From positions 1-44,637 of the forward strand of contig CAIYRS010000047.1 of assembly GCA_903928685.1 (NCBI GenBank): 44,637 nt of DNA, in the 5' to 3' direction. Both the position numbers and the translations under genes were made by a program. Below, in pieces: positions 8,861-16,348 of the stretch; the stretch's first letter is position 1, and the number at the start of each line of letters is the position of its first letter. The notes below the pieces were generated by a model. It was not told the origin of the DNA and made no database searches. It saw nothing but the letters and a program-made list of their open reading frames with translations. Origin of the DNA: an uncultured Methylococcaceae bacterium. Lineage in GTDB: Bacteria; Pseudomonadota; Gammaproteobacteria; Methylococcales; Methylomonadaceae.

Positions 8861-9748
8861 TTAATTGGCGCGAACTTGAGCCATTACTTCTTCAGCAAAG
8901 TTTTCTTCTTTTTTCTCTATGCCTTCACCCACTTCAAAACGGCTGAAACGGATAACTGCATTGCCTTTAGAAGCAACTAATTTGCCGACAGTCAATTTGT
9001 CGTCCTTAATGAACGGCTGACCTAACAAAGTCACTTCAGCAAGGAATTTGCTAACACGGCCTAAAACCATTTTTTCAATGATTTCTGCAGGTTTGCCACT
9101 TTCTGCCGCTTGTGCTGCAAAAATTTCTTTTTCTTTTTCAATGGTTTCAGCTGAAACTTGGTCATCAGAAACACAGATTGGCTTACTTGCAGCAATGTGC
9201 ATAGCTATATCTTTACCTAATTCGGCATCAGCTTTAGCCAATTCGATGATGACACCAATTTTGCTGCCATGCAGGTAACAAGCCATACCACCTTCAGCCG
9301 TTTCGAATTTTTCAAAACGTCTGATAGTGATGTTTTCACCCAATTTAGAAATCAAGCCACGGCGCACTTCATCAACCGTTACGCCATCAGCCAATGGCAG
9401 AGCCAGCAATTCTTCTTCGGTTTGGATATTGGCATTCAATACTGCCGCTGCAATGGTGCTAACAAAACCAACGAAATCATCAGCTTTAGCAACAAAATCA
9501 GTTTCACAGTTAATATCAACAATCGCTACAGCTTTGCTGTCATCACTTACTTTTACGCCAATAATACCTTCCGCAGCAATACGGCCAGATTTTTTATCAG
9601 CTTTGGCAAGGCCTGCTTTACGCATGTTTTCAATTGCCAATTCCATATCGCCTTCGGCTTCAACCAAGGCTTTTTTACATTCCATCATGCCTGAACTCGT
9701 CCGTTCACGCAGTTCTTTTACCATTGCCGCACTAATATTGATACTCAT
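8861..9748 (-). CDS. tsf: Elongation factor Ts
   Basis: This 295-residue nucleotide exchange factor acts on EF-Tu. The N-terminal UBA-like domain reads VKELRERTSSGMMECKKALV, and the exchange core contains NCETDFVAKADDFVGF with the Asp-Phe pair that enters EF-Tu. Full length for the family. Its ATG at 9748 lies 120 bases after the rpsB stop, a spacer that carries a weak terminator hairpin. Confidence 0.97.
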   Translation of the reverse strand: MSINISAAMVKELRERTSSGMMECKKALVEAEGDMELAIENMRKAGLAKADKKSGRIAAEGIIGVKVSDDSKAVAIVDINCETDFVAKADDFVGFVSTIAAAVLNANIQTEEELLALPLADGVTVDEVRRGLISKLGENITIRRFEKFETAEGGMACYLHGSKIGVIIELAKADAELGKDIAMHIAASKPICVSDDQVSAETIEKEKEIFAAQAAESGKPAEIIEKMVLGRVSKFLAEVTLLGQPFIKDDKLTVGKLVASKGNAVIRFSRFEVGEGIEKKEENFAEEVMAQVRAN

Positions 9749-9782
9749 CGTCTGTTTTTCCTCAAGTTATTATCACTATAAA

Positions 9783-9804
9783 AACGCCCCCGTGAGGAGG
9801 CGTT
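9783..9804 (-). terminator. Hairpin with short U-run between rpsB and tsf
   Basis: On the minus strand AACGCCTCC pairs with GGGGGCGTT (nine pairs, one G-U) over a TCAC loop and runs into TTTTT. The U-run partly belongs to the stem, so termination is probably partial. This would let rpsB be transcribed more than tsf and the downstream genes, as is known for an internal attenuator in the E. coli rpsB-tsf operon. Confidence 0.6.
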
Positions 9805-9868
9805 CTTTTGGCCTAATTAAACTGCTACTTATTACCAAGCTTATTTAGCCTGCAATAAGTACAAACAA

Positions 9869-10615
9869 TTATTCTGCTGAGGCTTCTTCAACAAAATCAT
9901 CTTCTTCTGTTTTTGCAGACATGCCCAGAACAGCTGATTTGGCATCCAACACAGCATCAGCCGCGCTTTCGCAGTACAGTTTTACTGCACGGATGGAATC
10001 GTCGTTACCAGGAATAATGTAGTCAATTTTATCAGGTGAGTTATTAGAATCGACCACGCCAACAACTGGAATGCCCAATTTTTTCGCTTCACCGATAGCG
10101 TTTTTCTCGTAGCCTACGTCCAAAATGAAAATCACATCTGGCACGCCTTTCATATCTTTAATGCCGCCTAAGCTGCGTTCTAACTTTTCTAACTCGCGTT
10201 CCATCACTAAGGCTTCTTTTTTACCAAAACGTTGGTATAAAGTGCCGTCAGCCTTCATGGCTTCAAGTTCTTTAAGGCGATTAATTGATTTTTTAATCGT
10301 CTTGAAATTCGTCATCATGCCACCTAACCAACGGTGGTTGACATAAGGCATACCGCAACGGATTGCCTCTTCAGCAACAACTTTACGTGCCGCTTTTTTA
10401 GTACCTACGAACAAAACAGTGCCTTTATTGGCTGTCATTTGTCCAAGGTAATTCATAGCGTCATTAAACATTGGAAGCGTTTTTTCCAAATCGATGATAT
10501 GGATCTTGTTACGCGAACCAAACAGGTAGTTAGCCATTTTTGGGTTCCAATAACGAGTTTGGTGTCCAAAGTGAACACCCGCTTCAAGCATTTGACGCAT
10601 GGATACTGCTGCCAT
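9869..10615 (-). CDS. rpsB: 30S ribosomal protein S2
   Basis: This 248-residue protein contains [22 protein letters not shown] at the N-terminus, [15 protein letters not shown], the S2 signature [13 protein letters not shown] and [19 protein letters not shown]. The acidic tail ends [12 protein letters not shown]. The ATG is preceded by TTAGGAGAAATAA, a strong ribosome binding site. It is the first gene of the nine-gene minus-strand operon and is preceded by a structured leader. Confidence 0.97.
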   Translation of the reverse strand: MAAVSMRQMLEAGVHFGHQTRYWNPKMANYLFGSRNKIHIIDLEKTLPMFNDAMNYLGQMTANKGTVLFVGTKKAARKVVAEEAIRCGMPYVNHRWLGGMMTNFKTIKKSINRLKELEAMKADGTLYQRFGKKEALVMERELEKLERSLGGIKDMKGVPDVIFILDVGYEKNAIGEAKKLGIPVVGVVDSNNSPDKIDYIIPGNDDSIRAVKLYCESAADAVLDAKSAVLGMSAKTEEDDFVEEASAE

Positions 10616-10755
10616 TTATTTCTCCTAAGATTAAAAACCGGACTTCTCCGGAAGGGTTACGCCTCCGCCTATCCCGCTTGACAACCAATTACAATGATTT
10701 GAATTGGCACCCAGTCGCACGTGACGATAAACGTGAGTATTGGTACAAAATTGAA
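10616..10755 (-). promoter_or_regulatory. Structured 5' leader of rpsB (S2 / t44-like)
   Basis: The 140-base untranslated leader from the inferred transcription start to rpsB folds into several hairpins on the minus strand: CCAATT with AATTGG around an 11-base loop, and CCGGA(GAAG)TCCGG just before the ribosome binding site. In gammaproteobacteria a leader of similar length upstream of rpsB (the t44 RNA family) is the site where S2 represses its own operon. The position, length and terminal hairpin fit, but I could not align it to the family. Confidence 0.45.
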
Positions 10756-10761
10756 CTTGCC

Positions 10762-10790
10762 TTTATACCATAATATAAGCATTTCAACAA
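10762..10790 (-). promoter_or_regulatory. Sigma70-like promoter of the rpsB operon
   Basis: On the minus strand TTGTTG (10790-10785) and TATAAA (10767-10762) are separated by 17 bases. They point into the rpsB leader, giving a start near 10755. This is the best match upstream of rpsB. Confidence 0.55.
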
Positions 10791-10949
10791 CCAATGGATG
10801 ACATCACAAGCACTATAGCAGCTGTTTATTTAGGTCTTTTTACGCCTGATAGCGGCAACTTTGTTGGTATAAATGGATTTTTCTTGCCATACTTAAAGAA
10901 TTTTAAAACCGCCAATTTTTTCTAAGTATTGGCAATCCAGAATATTCGT

Positions 10950-10978
10950 TTGTTAAAACCCTATCGACATTTTATAGT
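10950..10978 (+). promoter_or_regulatory. Sigma70-like promoter of the heme d1 operon
   Basis: TTGTTA (10950-10955), a 17-base spacer and TATAGT (10973-10978) lie 32 bases before the first cytochrome gene. The 160 bases upstream are A+T-rich, and I see no clear FNR/DNR box (TTGAT-N4-ATCAA) in them. If that is right, oxygen or NO control by an FNR-type protein is not evident in the sequence. Confidence 0.5.
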
Positions 10979-11010
10979 ATCGCCTAAAAACCAATTACAA
11001 GGCTTGAACC

Positions 11011-12600
11011 ATGAAAACCCTAAAAACCACACTGGCACTTTCTATTTTGACCGCACTTTTCTCGCCCTTAAGCGCACAAGCAGATGCGTCTGGCGATAAC
11101 ATGCACCAGCTATATCAAGACAACTGCGCCAGTTGTCATGGTTCCGATCATGGCGGCTACCTTGCCCCAGCGCTCAATGCCGACACCCTCAAAGGCCGCA
11201 GCCCAACCGCCTTACGCACCATTGTTATGGCAGGCAGCTTCGATACCTTAATGCCTCCGTTTTACGGTAAACTCAACGACGACCAAATCCGTGGCGTCAT
11301 CAAACATTTGCAAAACACCCCAAAATTGCCAAACCCGGCATTCACCATAGACGACATGAAAGCGTCACTGAAAGTGTATGTCGCCGATGAAAGCATCCTG
11401 CCCAGCAAACCAACTTTCGCCATCGACAACATGGATGACGTCATTGGCGTAGCCGCGCGTGGCAAATACGGACGCGGCGAAGGCTCGCGGGCAATCTTTA
11501 TCAATAGCAAAACCCACCAAAAAATCGGCGAAGTACCCACTGGCACAGCCGCGCACATTATCGACTACAACCCCGCCAACCCACGCTGGGCCTATGTAAA
11601 AACCGATACCGCCGAAATTTTTAAAGTCGATTTATATTCCATGCAAGCCGTCCGCAGCATCAAAACAGGCTGGAATGGCCCCGGCATGGGCGTATCCCGC
11701 GACGGCAAATACATCATGGCAGGCTCATTCGTACCGCACAACGCCGTCATCCTCAATGCCGATACCTTAGAGCCATTAAAAACCTTTGAACTAGAAGGCA
11801 TAGACCCAGACGGCAAACAAGTTTCCTCCGACTCCGGCATGATACTCGGCACACCCTTTGCCGATATATTCGCCATCGCCTTAGAAAATACCGGACAAGT
11901 CTGGGTAGTCGATTTAACCGAAAGCTTCCCCGTCACCCGCATCACCGACGTAGGCCGCCATCTGCATGATGCCTTCTTAACCCACGGCGGACAAAAACTG
12001 ATGATCGCCGCTTACGACGACGGCATCGTAGCCGCCATCGACCTAAAAGACCGCAAAATCATCAAAAAACTGGAAGCAGGCTGCGTACCACACGTTGGCG
12101 GCGGCTCAGCCGTGGTTGTTGACGGGCGCACCTTAGGCTTTGGCACAAACTTTGGCGATTGCGACAAAACCGTGGTTAGCGTTTGGGACTTAGACAAGAT
12201 GGAAATCGTCAAACAAATACCGGTTGATGGCGGCACCGAATCCCCCGCCGCCCACGCCAACGCCCCGTATGTCGCCGTAGACATCATCAGCAAAGACCGC
12301 CGCGCCCGCACTATCCAATTAATCGACAAGAAAACCTTAGAAGTCGTCAAAACCCTCGATGTTGGCGGACACGCCTACTTCCCTGAATACAGCGCCGATG
12401 GCAAATTCCTCTACGTCAGCGCAGGTTACAGCGGCGATGAAGTTGTCGTTTACGATGCCAACAGCCTACAACGCCTAACCAGCATCAGCATGGAAAGCCC
12501 AGCCGGAATATTCTCCCACGGTCGCGTCCGCTACATGACCAGAGGCCTATCACCTGATGAACTGGCAGCACGCGACGGTGGCCTGCAAGGGGCAAAATAA
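11011..12600 (+). CDS. nirN: Cytochrome cd1-family protein, NirN-like (possibly NirS-like)
   Basis: This is a 529-residue periplasmic protein. The signal peptide (cut near residue 24, AQADA) is followed by a cytochrome c domain with CASCH at 39-43 and Met81 as probable sixth ligand. An eight-bladed d1-propeller domain covers about 120-510. His182 (TAAHIID) fits the proximal heme d1 ligand. The segment aligned by eye with the first distal His of NirS reads TPFADIFAIALEN, with no His. A later LHD (His319) resembles the second one. The middle part (GSFVPHNAVILNADTLEPLK) resembles NirN, the dihydro-heme d1 dehydrogenase that finishes heme d1. TAATG couples it to the next cytochrome. NirN is favoured, but a divergent nitrite reductase is not excluded. 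Confidence 0.6.
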   Translation: MKTLKTTLALSILTALFSPLSAQADASGDNMHQLYQDNCASCHGSDHGGYLAPALNADTLKGRSPTALRTIVMAGSFDTLMPPFYGKLNDDQIRGVIKHLQNTPKLPNPAFTIDDMKASLKVYVADESILPSKPTFAIDNMDDVIGVAARGKYGRGEGSRAIFINSKTHQKIGEVPTGTAAHIIDYNPANPRWAYVKTDTAEIFKVDLYSMQAVRSIKTGWNGPGMGVSRDGKYIMAGSFVPHNAVILNADTLEPLKTFELEGIDPDGKQVSSDSGMILGTPFADIFAIALENTGQVWVVDLTESFPVTRITDVGRHLHDAFLTHGGQKLMIAAYDDGIVAAIDLKDRKIIKKLEAGCVPHVGGGSAVVVDGRTLGFGTNFGDCDKTVVSVWDLDKMEIVKQIPVDGGTESPAAHANAPYVAVDIISKDRRARTIQLIDKKTLEVVKTLDVGGHAYFPEYSADGKFLYVSAGYSGDEVVVYDANSLQRLTSISMESPAGIFSHGRVRYMTRGLSPDELAARDGGLQGAK

Positions 12601-12908
12601 TGAAAGCAATGCCAATAGGATTACTGCTGCTGGCCTTGGCTTTTACCAGCAACGCCAACGCCACCAACCTTTACGCCGGACAAAGCCGCGCCGAAGCCGT
12701 TTGCTCGCAATGCCACGGCATCAAATCGCCATCCGCCGACGCGCCATTCCCTATATTGGCAGGCCGAGATGCCGCGTACTTGCAAAGCGCACTCAAGCAA
12801 TACCGCGACAAAACCCGTAAATCCGACATCATGAATGCCATTGCCGGATCATTAACCGACGCCGACATTGCCAATATCGCCGCTTACTACGCCCGACTGA
12901 AACCCTAA
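12600..12908 (+). CDS. Periplasmic class I c-type cytochrome
   Basis: This 102-residue protein has a signal peptide (cut near ANA-TNL at about residue 21) and one heme site CSQCH at about residues 35-39 (RAEAVCSQCHGIKSP). It also has a typical c4/c553-like C-terminal helix, SLTDADIANIAAYYARLKP, with Met in DIMNAIA as a possible axial ligand. Such cytochromes in nir operons carry electrons to cd1-type proteins. The start overlaps the previous stop (TAATG), and the gene in turn overlaps the next by the same device, so the three are translated together. Confidence 0.85.
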   Translation: MKAMPIGLLLLALAFTSNANATNLYAGQSRAEAVCSQCHGIKSPSADAPFPILAGRDAAYLQSALKQYRDKTRKSDIMNAIAGSLTDADIANIAAYYARLKP

Positions 12909-13252
12909 TGCCGCTTACCAAAGGCGTGAAAAAAACAGCTTTTTCACTCCAACTTTTTTTCGCCATCTGCTTGCCCAGCATCAACGCCTGGGCAACAGAA
13001 CCCTCCCCTGCCCGGCAAACCGAAATCCGCAACCTACTCAAAAACGACTGCGGCGCCTGCCACGGCCTAACCCTGCAAGGCGGCATGGGGCCAGCGTTAT
13101 TGCCAGAGAAACTCGCCGGAAAATCGGATGAATTATTGGTGACGACCATTTTGGAAGGTCGAAAAGGTACGGCGATGCCGCCTTGGAAACCGTTTTTACA
13201 ACGGGATGAAGTGGTTTGGTTGCTTGGGGTTTTGCGAGTAATAATGCCTTGA
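12908..13252 (+). CDS. nirC: NirC-like c-type cytochrome
   Basis: This 114-residue protein has an N-terminal signal anchor (to about residue 37, INAWA-TEP) followed by QTEIRNLLKNDCGACHGLTLQGGMGPALLPEKL, which matches remembered NirC sequences closely. The heme site is CGACH at about 50-54. The distal Met lies in GTAMPPWKPFL. NirC of Pseudomonas is thought to pass electrons in the last stage of heme d1 maturation or to the cd1 enzyme. The gene ends the first block. nirF, its usual neighbour, follows only after about 3.1 kb of inserted sequence. Confidence 0.75.
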   Translation: MPLTKGVKKTAFSLQLFFAICLPSINAWATEPSPARQTEIRNLLKNDCGACHGLTLQGGMGPALLPEKLAGKSDELLVTTILEGRKGTAMPPWKPFLQRDEVVWLLGVLRVIMP

Positions 13253-13393
13253 GCAAAATTGAATTAGTTCTTTTGTTTTGGCGTAGGCATAGAAGAATTT
13301 ATACTCACTGAGCAGTATGGAACATTAAATCAGTATTCTTGCGGGAGCGGAAAAGGCTGAGAATCACAAGTGATTGAAGTATAAATTTAAAAT

Positions 13394-13972
13394 ATGAGGG
13401 TTACAAAAAATGGAGATTTTTTTTCAAAAGATACAAATACGATAATTTCATCTATAAGTGGCATTGCAACAATTATTGCGTCTATCATCGCCATATTGAC
13501 ATTATTAATTTGGCGAAAACAACAATTGTATAGCGAAAAATTCAGAATCCTAATGGAGCTTGAAGATAGTTACGAACTTCTATTTAACCAATACTATGAA
13601 AACTTCAATTGGTTCTATCAAATATTTAAGTTATCTCTTGAAGCAACTGAACAGAACACAAAGCTTATCCACGATAAAATAATCAAAGATTTTGAACAGT
13701 TTAAGATGATAAATCAATCAGCGGTCTACGAAAAAAATTACCAACTATCCTACGCTCGTGCAACAAGGTTGGATATTGGAATAGAACTTATTGAATCGCT
13801 GAAATTTGAAAAATTGAAAAGCTTCTCCACAGATAATATGAATATGTTAAATAATGATAATTTTTCAAGTGAAGCTCAGAAAGAAGAACTCAATCATAAA
13901 TTTGCCAATAATTTTTGTAAGTTAAAAAATGAAGGTCATGAACATTTTAAAAAAATTAGAAAATCAATATAG
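13394..13972 (+). CDS. Unrecognised membrane-anchored protein
   Basis: This 192-residue protein has one strong membrane segment at residues 16-41 (TIISSISGIATIIASIIAILTL, ending in IWRK). A long charged, helical cytoplasmic part follows that is rich in Lys, Asn, Glu and aromatic residues. The gene is much more A+T-rich than the nir genes on either side, which suggests foreign origin. There is no recognisable catalytic motif. The single-helix-plus-helical-tail layout recalls small membrane proteins of defence islands, but no function can be assigned. It begins 141 bases after nirC, inside the operon gap. Confidence 0.6.
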   Translation: MRVTKNGDFFSKDTNTIISSISGIATIIASIIAILTLLIWRKQQLYSEKFRILMELEDSYELLFNQYYENFNWFYQIFKLSLEATEQNTKLIHDKIIKDFEQFKMINQSAVYEKNYQLSYARATRLDIGIELIESLKFEKLKSFSTDNMNMLNNDNFSSEAQKEELNHKFANNFCKLKNEGHEHFKKIRKSI

Positions 13973-14060
13973 CCTTTTCAGCATCATCATGGGTTCATTC
14001 TTACGCCGAAAGTGTGAGAGCGATAAAAAATTAAGTTATTGTTATCAGAGATTTTAAAAC

Positions 14061-14363
14061 ATGGCACATCCAAATGGCGGAAATGGAAATATATTTCAAA
14101 CAAATACAAGTTTTGTAGAGGCTTTTGATTTTGTAGCAGGTAATGGGTCACAATTTATATCAACCACGGGCGAACAAATTTCAGCAAGACAAGGATTTGC
14201 TAGGGATAATGTAACACCAGTAATTGTGTTTAATGGTGAACGACATAGACATGGGAGCGCTTGCCAGTCTTGTTGGGGATTTAGATTAGATTGTAATGGT
14301 TCCTATATCGGACAATGTGTAGAAGCATTGGATCAAGTGATCAGGTTAGCAAGCGTTAACTGA
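14061..14363 (+). CDS. Unrecognised small four-cysteine protein
   Basis: The 100-residue frame has no signal peptide or membrane helix. The second half contains CQSCWGFRLDCNGSYIGQC, four cysteines within 19 residues, which could bind a metal or form disulfides. The first half is rich in Gly, Asn, Ser and Thr. A ribosome binding site is not obvious upstream (GAGATTTTAAAAC). The coding bias looks plausible but the size is small. I do not recognise the family. Confidence 0.5.
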   Translation: MAHPNGGNGNIFQTNTSFVEAFDFVAGNGSQFISTTGEQISARQGFARDNVTPVIVFNGERHRHGSACQSCWGFRLDCNGSYIGQCVEALDQVIRLASVN

Positions 14364-14426
14364 TTGTTATGTAAACTGTAATTTCTTAACGTTTCAACTT
14401 ATCCTTAACAACTGAAAACGTTACGA

Positions 14427-14445
14427 AACGGGTTACAAACCCGTT
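14427..14445. repeat. Small perfect hairpin
   Basis: AACGGGTT-ACA-AACCCGTT is a perfect inverted repeat 15 bases before the HicA remnant. It has no T-run and so is not a terminator. It marks the left edge of the repeat-rich gap. Confidence 0.6.
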
Positions 14446-14459
14446 CCAGCATTTACCCC

Positions 14460-14656
14460 ATGACCAAACAAGAAAATTATTGGCATCGCTACGCAATAAC
14501 CCCAAAGCGTTGCGGTTTGATGATGCTTACAAGATAGCAGAACAGTTGGGCTTTACATTGAAAGGCTCTCATCGAACGTTAAGTGAGTCGCTGTTTTTGC
14601 GTAAAGATTTTCCGGGCGTCCTGCCCGAAAATCCGCAAAAACTACGCGACGGTTAG
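14460..14656 (+). pseudogene. Remnant of a HicA-like toxin
   Basis: From ATG 14460 the sequence reads MTKQE, then needs one extra A to continue as KLLASLRNNPKALRF, DDAYKIAEQLGFTLKGSHR. This is the N-terminal half of a HicA-type mRNA interferase, including the GSH motif. After GSHR (about 14580) homology stops and the frame runs into palindromic repeat DNA before a TAG at 14654. It therefore has both a frameshift in an A-run and a lost C-terminus. No hicB is adjacent. The surrounding stretch 14364-15119 holds no intact gene, only this remnant and repeats. Confidence 0.65.
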
Positions 14657-14755
14657 ATTGCTCCGCAAGCCCGCGCCGTCCTGTCACAATATCGTCCCGA
14701 CCCAACAAGGGGATCGGGACATCGTGCCACTGACTCTACGCCCTCAGAGCTATAG

Positions 14756-14928
14756 GGCGCAATAGCGCAGCGTATTGCGCCGCATGATTAAGCCTCGCAT
14801 TCGGCGTAATACGGCTTCGCCTATTACGCCCTACGTGGGTTGCTTAATCCAACGCCGTAGGGTAGGCAACGCTTTTCTGCCTTCATTTGCCGCATAATCG
14901 GTGGGCAGAAAAGCGCTGCCCACCCTAC
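14756..14928. repeat. Cluster of extragenic palindromes
   Basis: Three inverted repeats lie end to end. GGCGCAATA pairs with TATTGCGCC (14756-14781). GGCGTAATA pairs with TATTACGCC (14803-14830), itself inside a wider GATTAAGC/GCTTAATC cruciform. Two 25-base arms, 14857-14881 and 14904-14928, match at about 23 of 25 positions around the core GCTTTTCTGCC/GGCAGAAAAGC. These look like mobile, non-coding palindromic elements that occur in many copies in such genomes; copy number cannot be judged from one window. Confidence 0.75.
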
Positions 14929-15020
14929 CTAAAACGCTTAAATCATGCCCAATTCCTACCGCACCAACACCTAATGGGCATGGTATTTTTTACGTTTGCG
15001 GCTTTCAGAAGCCACTGCAT

Positions 15021-15087
15021 AGGATGTGCTGAACAAAGTGAAGCGCATCATTCGCGACCGATGCGCCGCCTGTCTTCGGCACATCCT
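15021..15087. repeat. Imperfect inverted repeat
   Basis: A left arm 15021-15049 (AGGATGTGC...GCGCATC) and a right arm 15060-15087 (GATGCGC...GCACATCCT) form a long imperfect hairpin just before the DUF2380-like gene. Like the neighbouring palindromes it is probably a dispersed extragenic repeat. Confidence 0.6.
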
Positions 15088-15119
15088 TTGTCGATAAAAA
15101 CCATCCCTACATTTCAATT

Positions 15120-15638
15120 ATGAAAATTGCTTATTTGCTGTTGTTATTCGTTCTACCCATTGCGCCACTTCACGCCGAAACCCGCATCGCCATTTTGGAT
15201 TTTGAGCTGAACGATTTGACCATGAAGCCGCGCATCCCCGAAGAAATCGCCCGCACAGCCAGCATAAAACCGTTATTGGAAAAGGAATTACAAAGCGCGG
15301 ATTACCAAATTATCGCGGTATCGCCAGCCGCGCAACTGCAAGCCAGCAGCGGCTTCGGTTATGTGTTTGACCACAACGAAGTGGCGGCAGAATTAGGTAA
15401 AACCGTTGGTGCGGATTATGTGTTGGTCGGTCGCTTGCATAAACCCAGCTTTTTGTTTGCCTACCTAATGGGGCATTTGGTCAGAGTAAAAGACGGGCAG
15501 TTAATCGGCAATTACATTTCCGAATCCAAAGGCGGCGATAAGAAATTAACGCTAAAAGCGGTTGAAAGCCTAACGGTAAAAATAGATGCCGATTTGGATA
15601 AGCGCTACACCCCGCCACCGCCTGGGCAAAGCCATTGA
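15120..15638 (+). CDS. Secreted DUF2380-like protein
   Basis: This 172-residue protein has a clear signal peptide (MKIAYLLLLFVLPIAPLHA, cut before ETR). The mature part starts RIAILDFELNDLT and contains a VAAELGKTVGADYVLVGRLHKPS segment. It resembles small periplasmic proteins of the DUF2380 type, with a fold akin to the alpha/beta domain used in TolB- and FlgO-like proteins. A conserved biochemical role is not known. The tail is Pro-rich (YTPPPPGQSH). It lies within the insert between nirC and nirF, so a link to heme d1 is not implied. No strong ribosome binding site is visible. Confidence 0.6.
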   Translation: MKIAYLLLLFVLPIAPLHAETRIAILDFELNDLTMKPRIPEEIARTASIKPLLEKELQSADYQIIAVSPAAQLQASSGFGYVFDHNEVAAELGKTVGADYVLVGRLHKPSFLFAYLMGHLVRVKDGQLIGNYISESKGGDKKLTLKAVESLTVKIDADLDKRYTPPPPGQSH

Positions 15639-15680
15639 CATGAATTAAGCACTTTTAACTTTCTTTAATCAGGACATTTT

Positions 15681-15935
15681 ATGCAAAGCATTTTTTTTAA
15701 AGAAGCCCAACAGAATTTCGACCAGCTTTGCCTACAAGCTTGTCAAGACCATGAACCTTGCATTGTGAATCGTGATGATAATAACCATGTGGTGATTTTG
15801 TCGCTGGAAGACTATAACGCTTGGCAAGAAACGCATTATTTATTATCCAACCCTAACAACGCACAAAGACTGTTGCGGTCACTGGAACAAGCACGTAACG
15901 GACAGGCGACAGAGCGGGCATTGATTGAAGAATGA
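15681..15935 (+). CDS. yefM: YefM/Phd-family antitoxin
   Basis: This 84-residue antitoxin has the standard N-terminal DNA-binding fold (FFKEAQQNFDQLCLQACQDHEPCIVNRDD, then HVVILSLEDYNAWQETHYLL) and a C-terminal arm (NNAQRLLRSLEQARNG) that would wrap the toxin. It represses its own operon and neutralises YoeB. Its stop overlaps the toxin start by four bases. It sits within the 3.1 kb insert in the heme d1 operon. Confidence 0.92.
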   Translation: MQSIFFKEAQQNFDQLCLQACQDHEPCIVNRDDNNHVVILSLEDYNAWQETHYLLSNPNNAQRLLRSLEQARNGQATERALIEE

Positions 15936-16186
15936 ATATTCTGTTTACCGATGACGCTTGGGAAGAGTATTTGTATTGGCAACAAACCGATAAACAGACT
16001 TTAAGAAAAATCAATCAACTGCTTAAAGAAATCCAACGCACGCCTTTTAATGGAACTGGCAAACCAGAACCTTTGAAACATCAACTACAAGGCTGCTGGT
16101 CAAGACGGATAGATAGCGAACACCGTCTAGTTTATGAAATTGCCGAAAACACCATCAAAGTCATTGGCTGCCGATACCATTATTAA
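15932..16186 (+). CDS. yoeB: YoeB/Txe-family toxin
   Basis: This is an 84-residue RelE-superfamily mRNA interferase that cleaves mRNA at the ribosomal A site. Typical features are FTDDAWEEYLYWQQTDKQTL at the start, GTGKPEPLKHQLQGCWSRRI in the middle (the YoeB signature), and DSEHRLVYE ending in CRYHY. The catalytic Glu, Arg and His region looks complete and the length is normal, so the pair with the upstream antitoxin should be active. Confidence 0.94.
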   Translation: MNILFTDDAWEEYLYWQQTDKQTLRKINQLLKEIQRTPFNGTGKPEPLKHQLQGCWSRRIDSEHRLVYEIAENTIKVIGCRYHY

Positions 16187-16193
16187 TTACCCT

Positions 16194-16320
16194 GATTCCT
16201 AAGCTCCGGCTTGGGAATCGAAGTCTCAGCAGCTCTAGCTTCGAGAGACACGGGAAGCTAGAACTTCCCACCCTACATTCCCATTTATGCCCTGCGGGTA
16301 AGCCGGAGCTTGGGAACGAG
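16194..16320. repeat. MITE-like palindromic element before nirF
   Basis: The stretch begins with the palindrome GATTCCTAAGC-TCCG-GCTTGGGAATC (16194-16219) and ends with an inverted copy of its core, AAGCCGGAGCTTGGGAA (from about 16299). An inner pair, AGCTCTAGCTT and AAGCTAGAACT, lies between. It fills the gap between yoeB and nirF and has no coding sequence. Confidence 0.55.
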
Positions 16321-16348
16321 AAAATAATAAAAATAACAAACCAACACC

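Noticed and set aside
10786-11010. FNR/DNR box upstream of the heme d1 operon
   Set aside because: No TTGAT-N4-ATCAA or close variant was found; only a sigma70-like promoter is seen.
12600-12908. Assignment as NirM (cytochrome c551)
   Set aside because: Size and position fit a small electron-transfer cytochrome, but the sequence resembles c4/c553 types more than c551, so no symbol was given.
14583-14765. Open frame of 60 codons on the plus strand
   Set aside because: It runs through the end of the HicA remnant and palindromic repeat DNA, has no ribosome binding site, and its composition is dictated by the repeats.
14756-15087. Possible CRISPR array in the repeat-rich gap
   Set aside because: The repeats are different palindromes without a constant repeat unit or regular spacers, and no cas gene is present.
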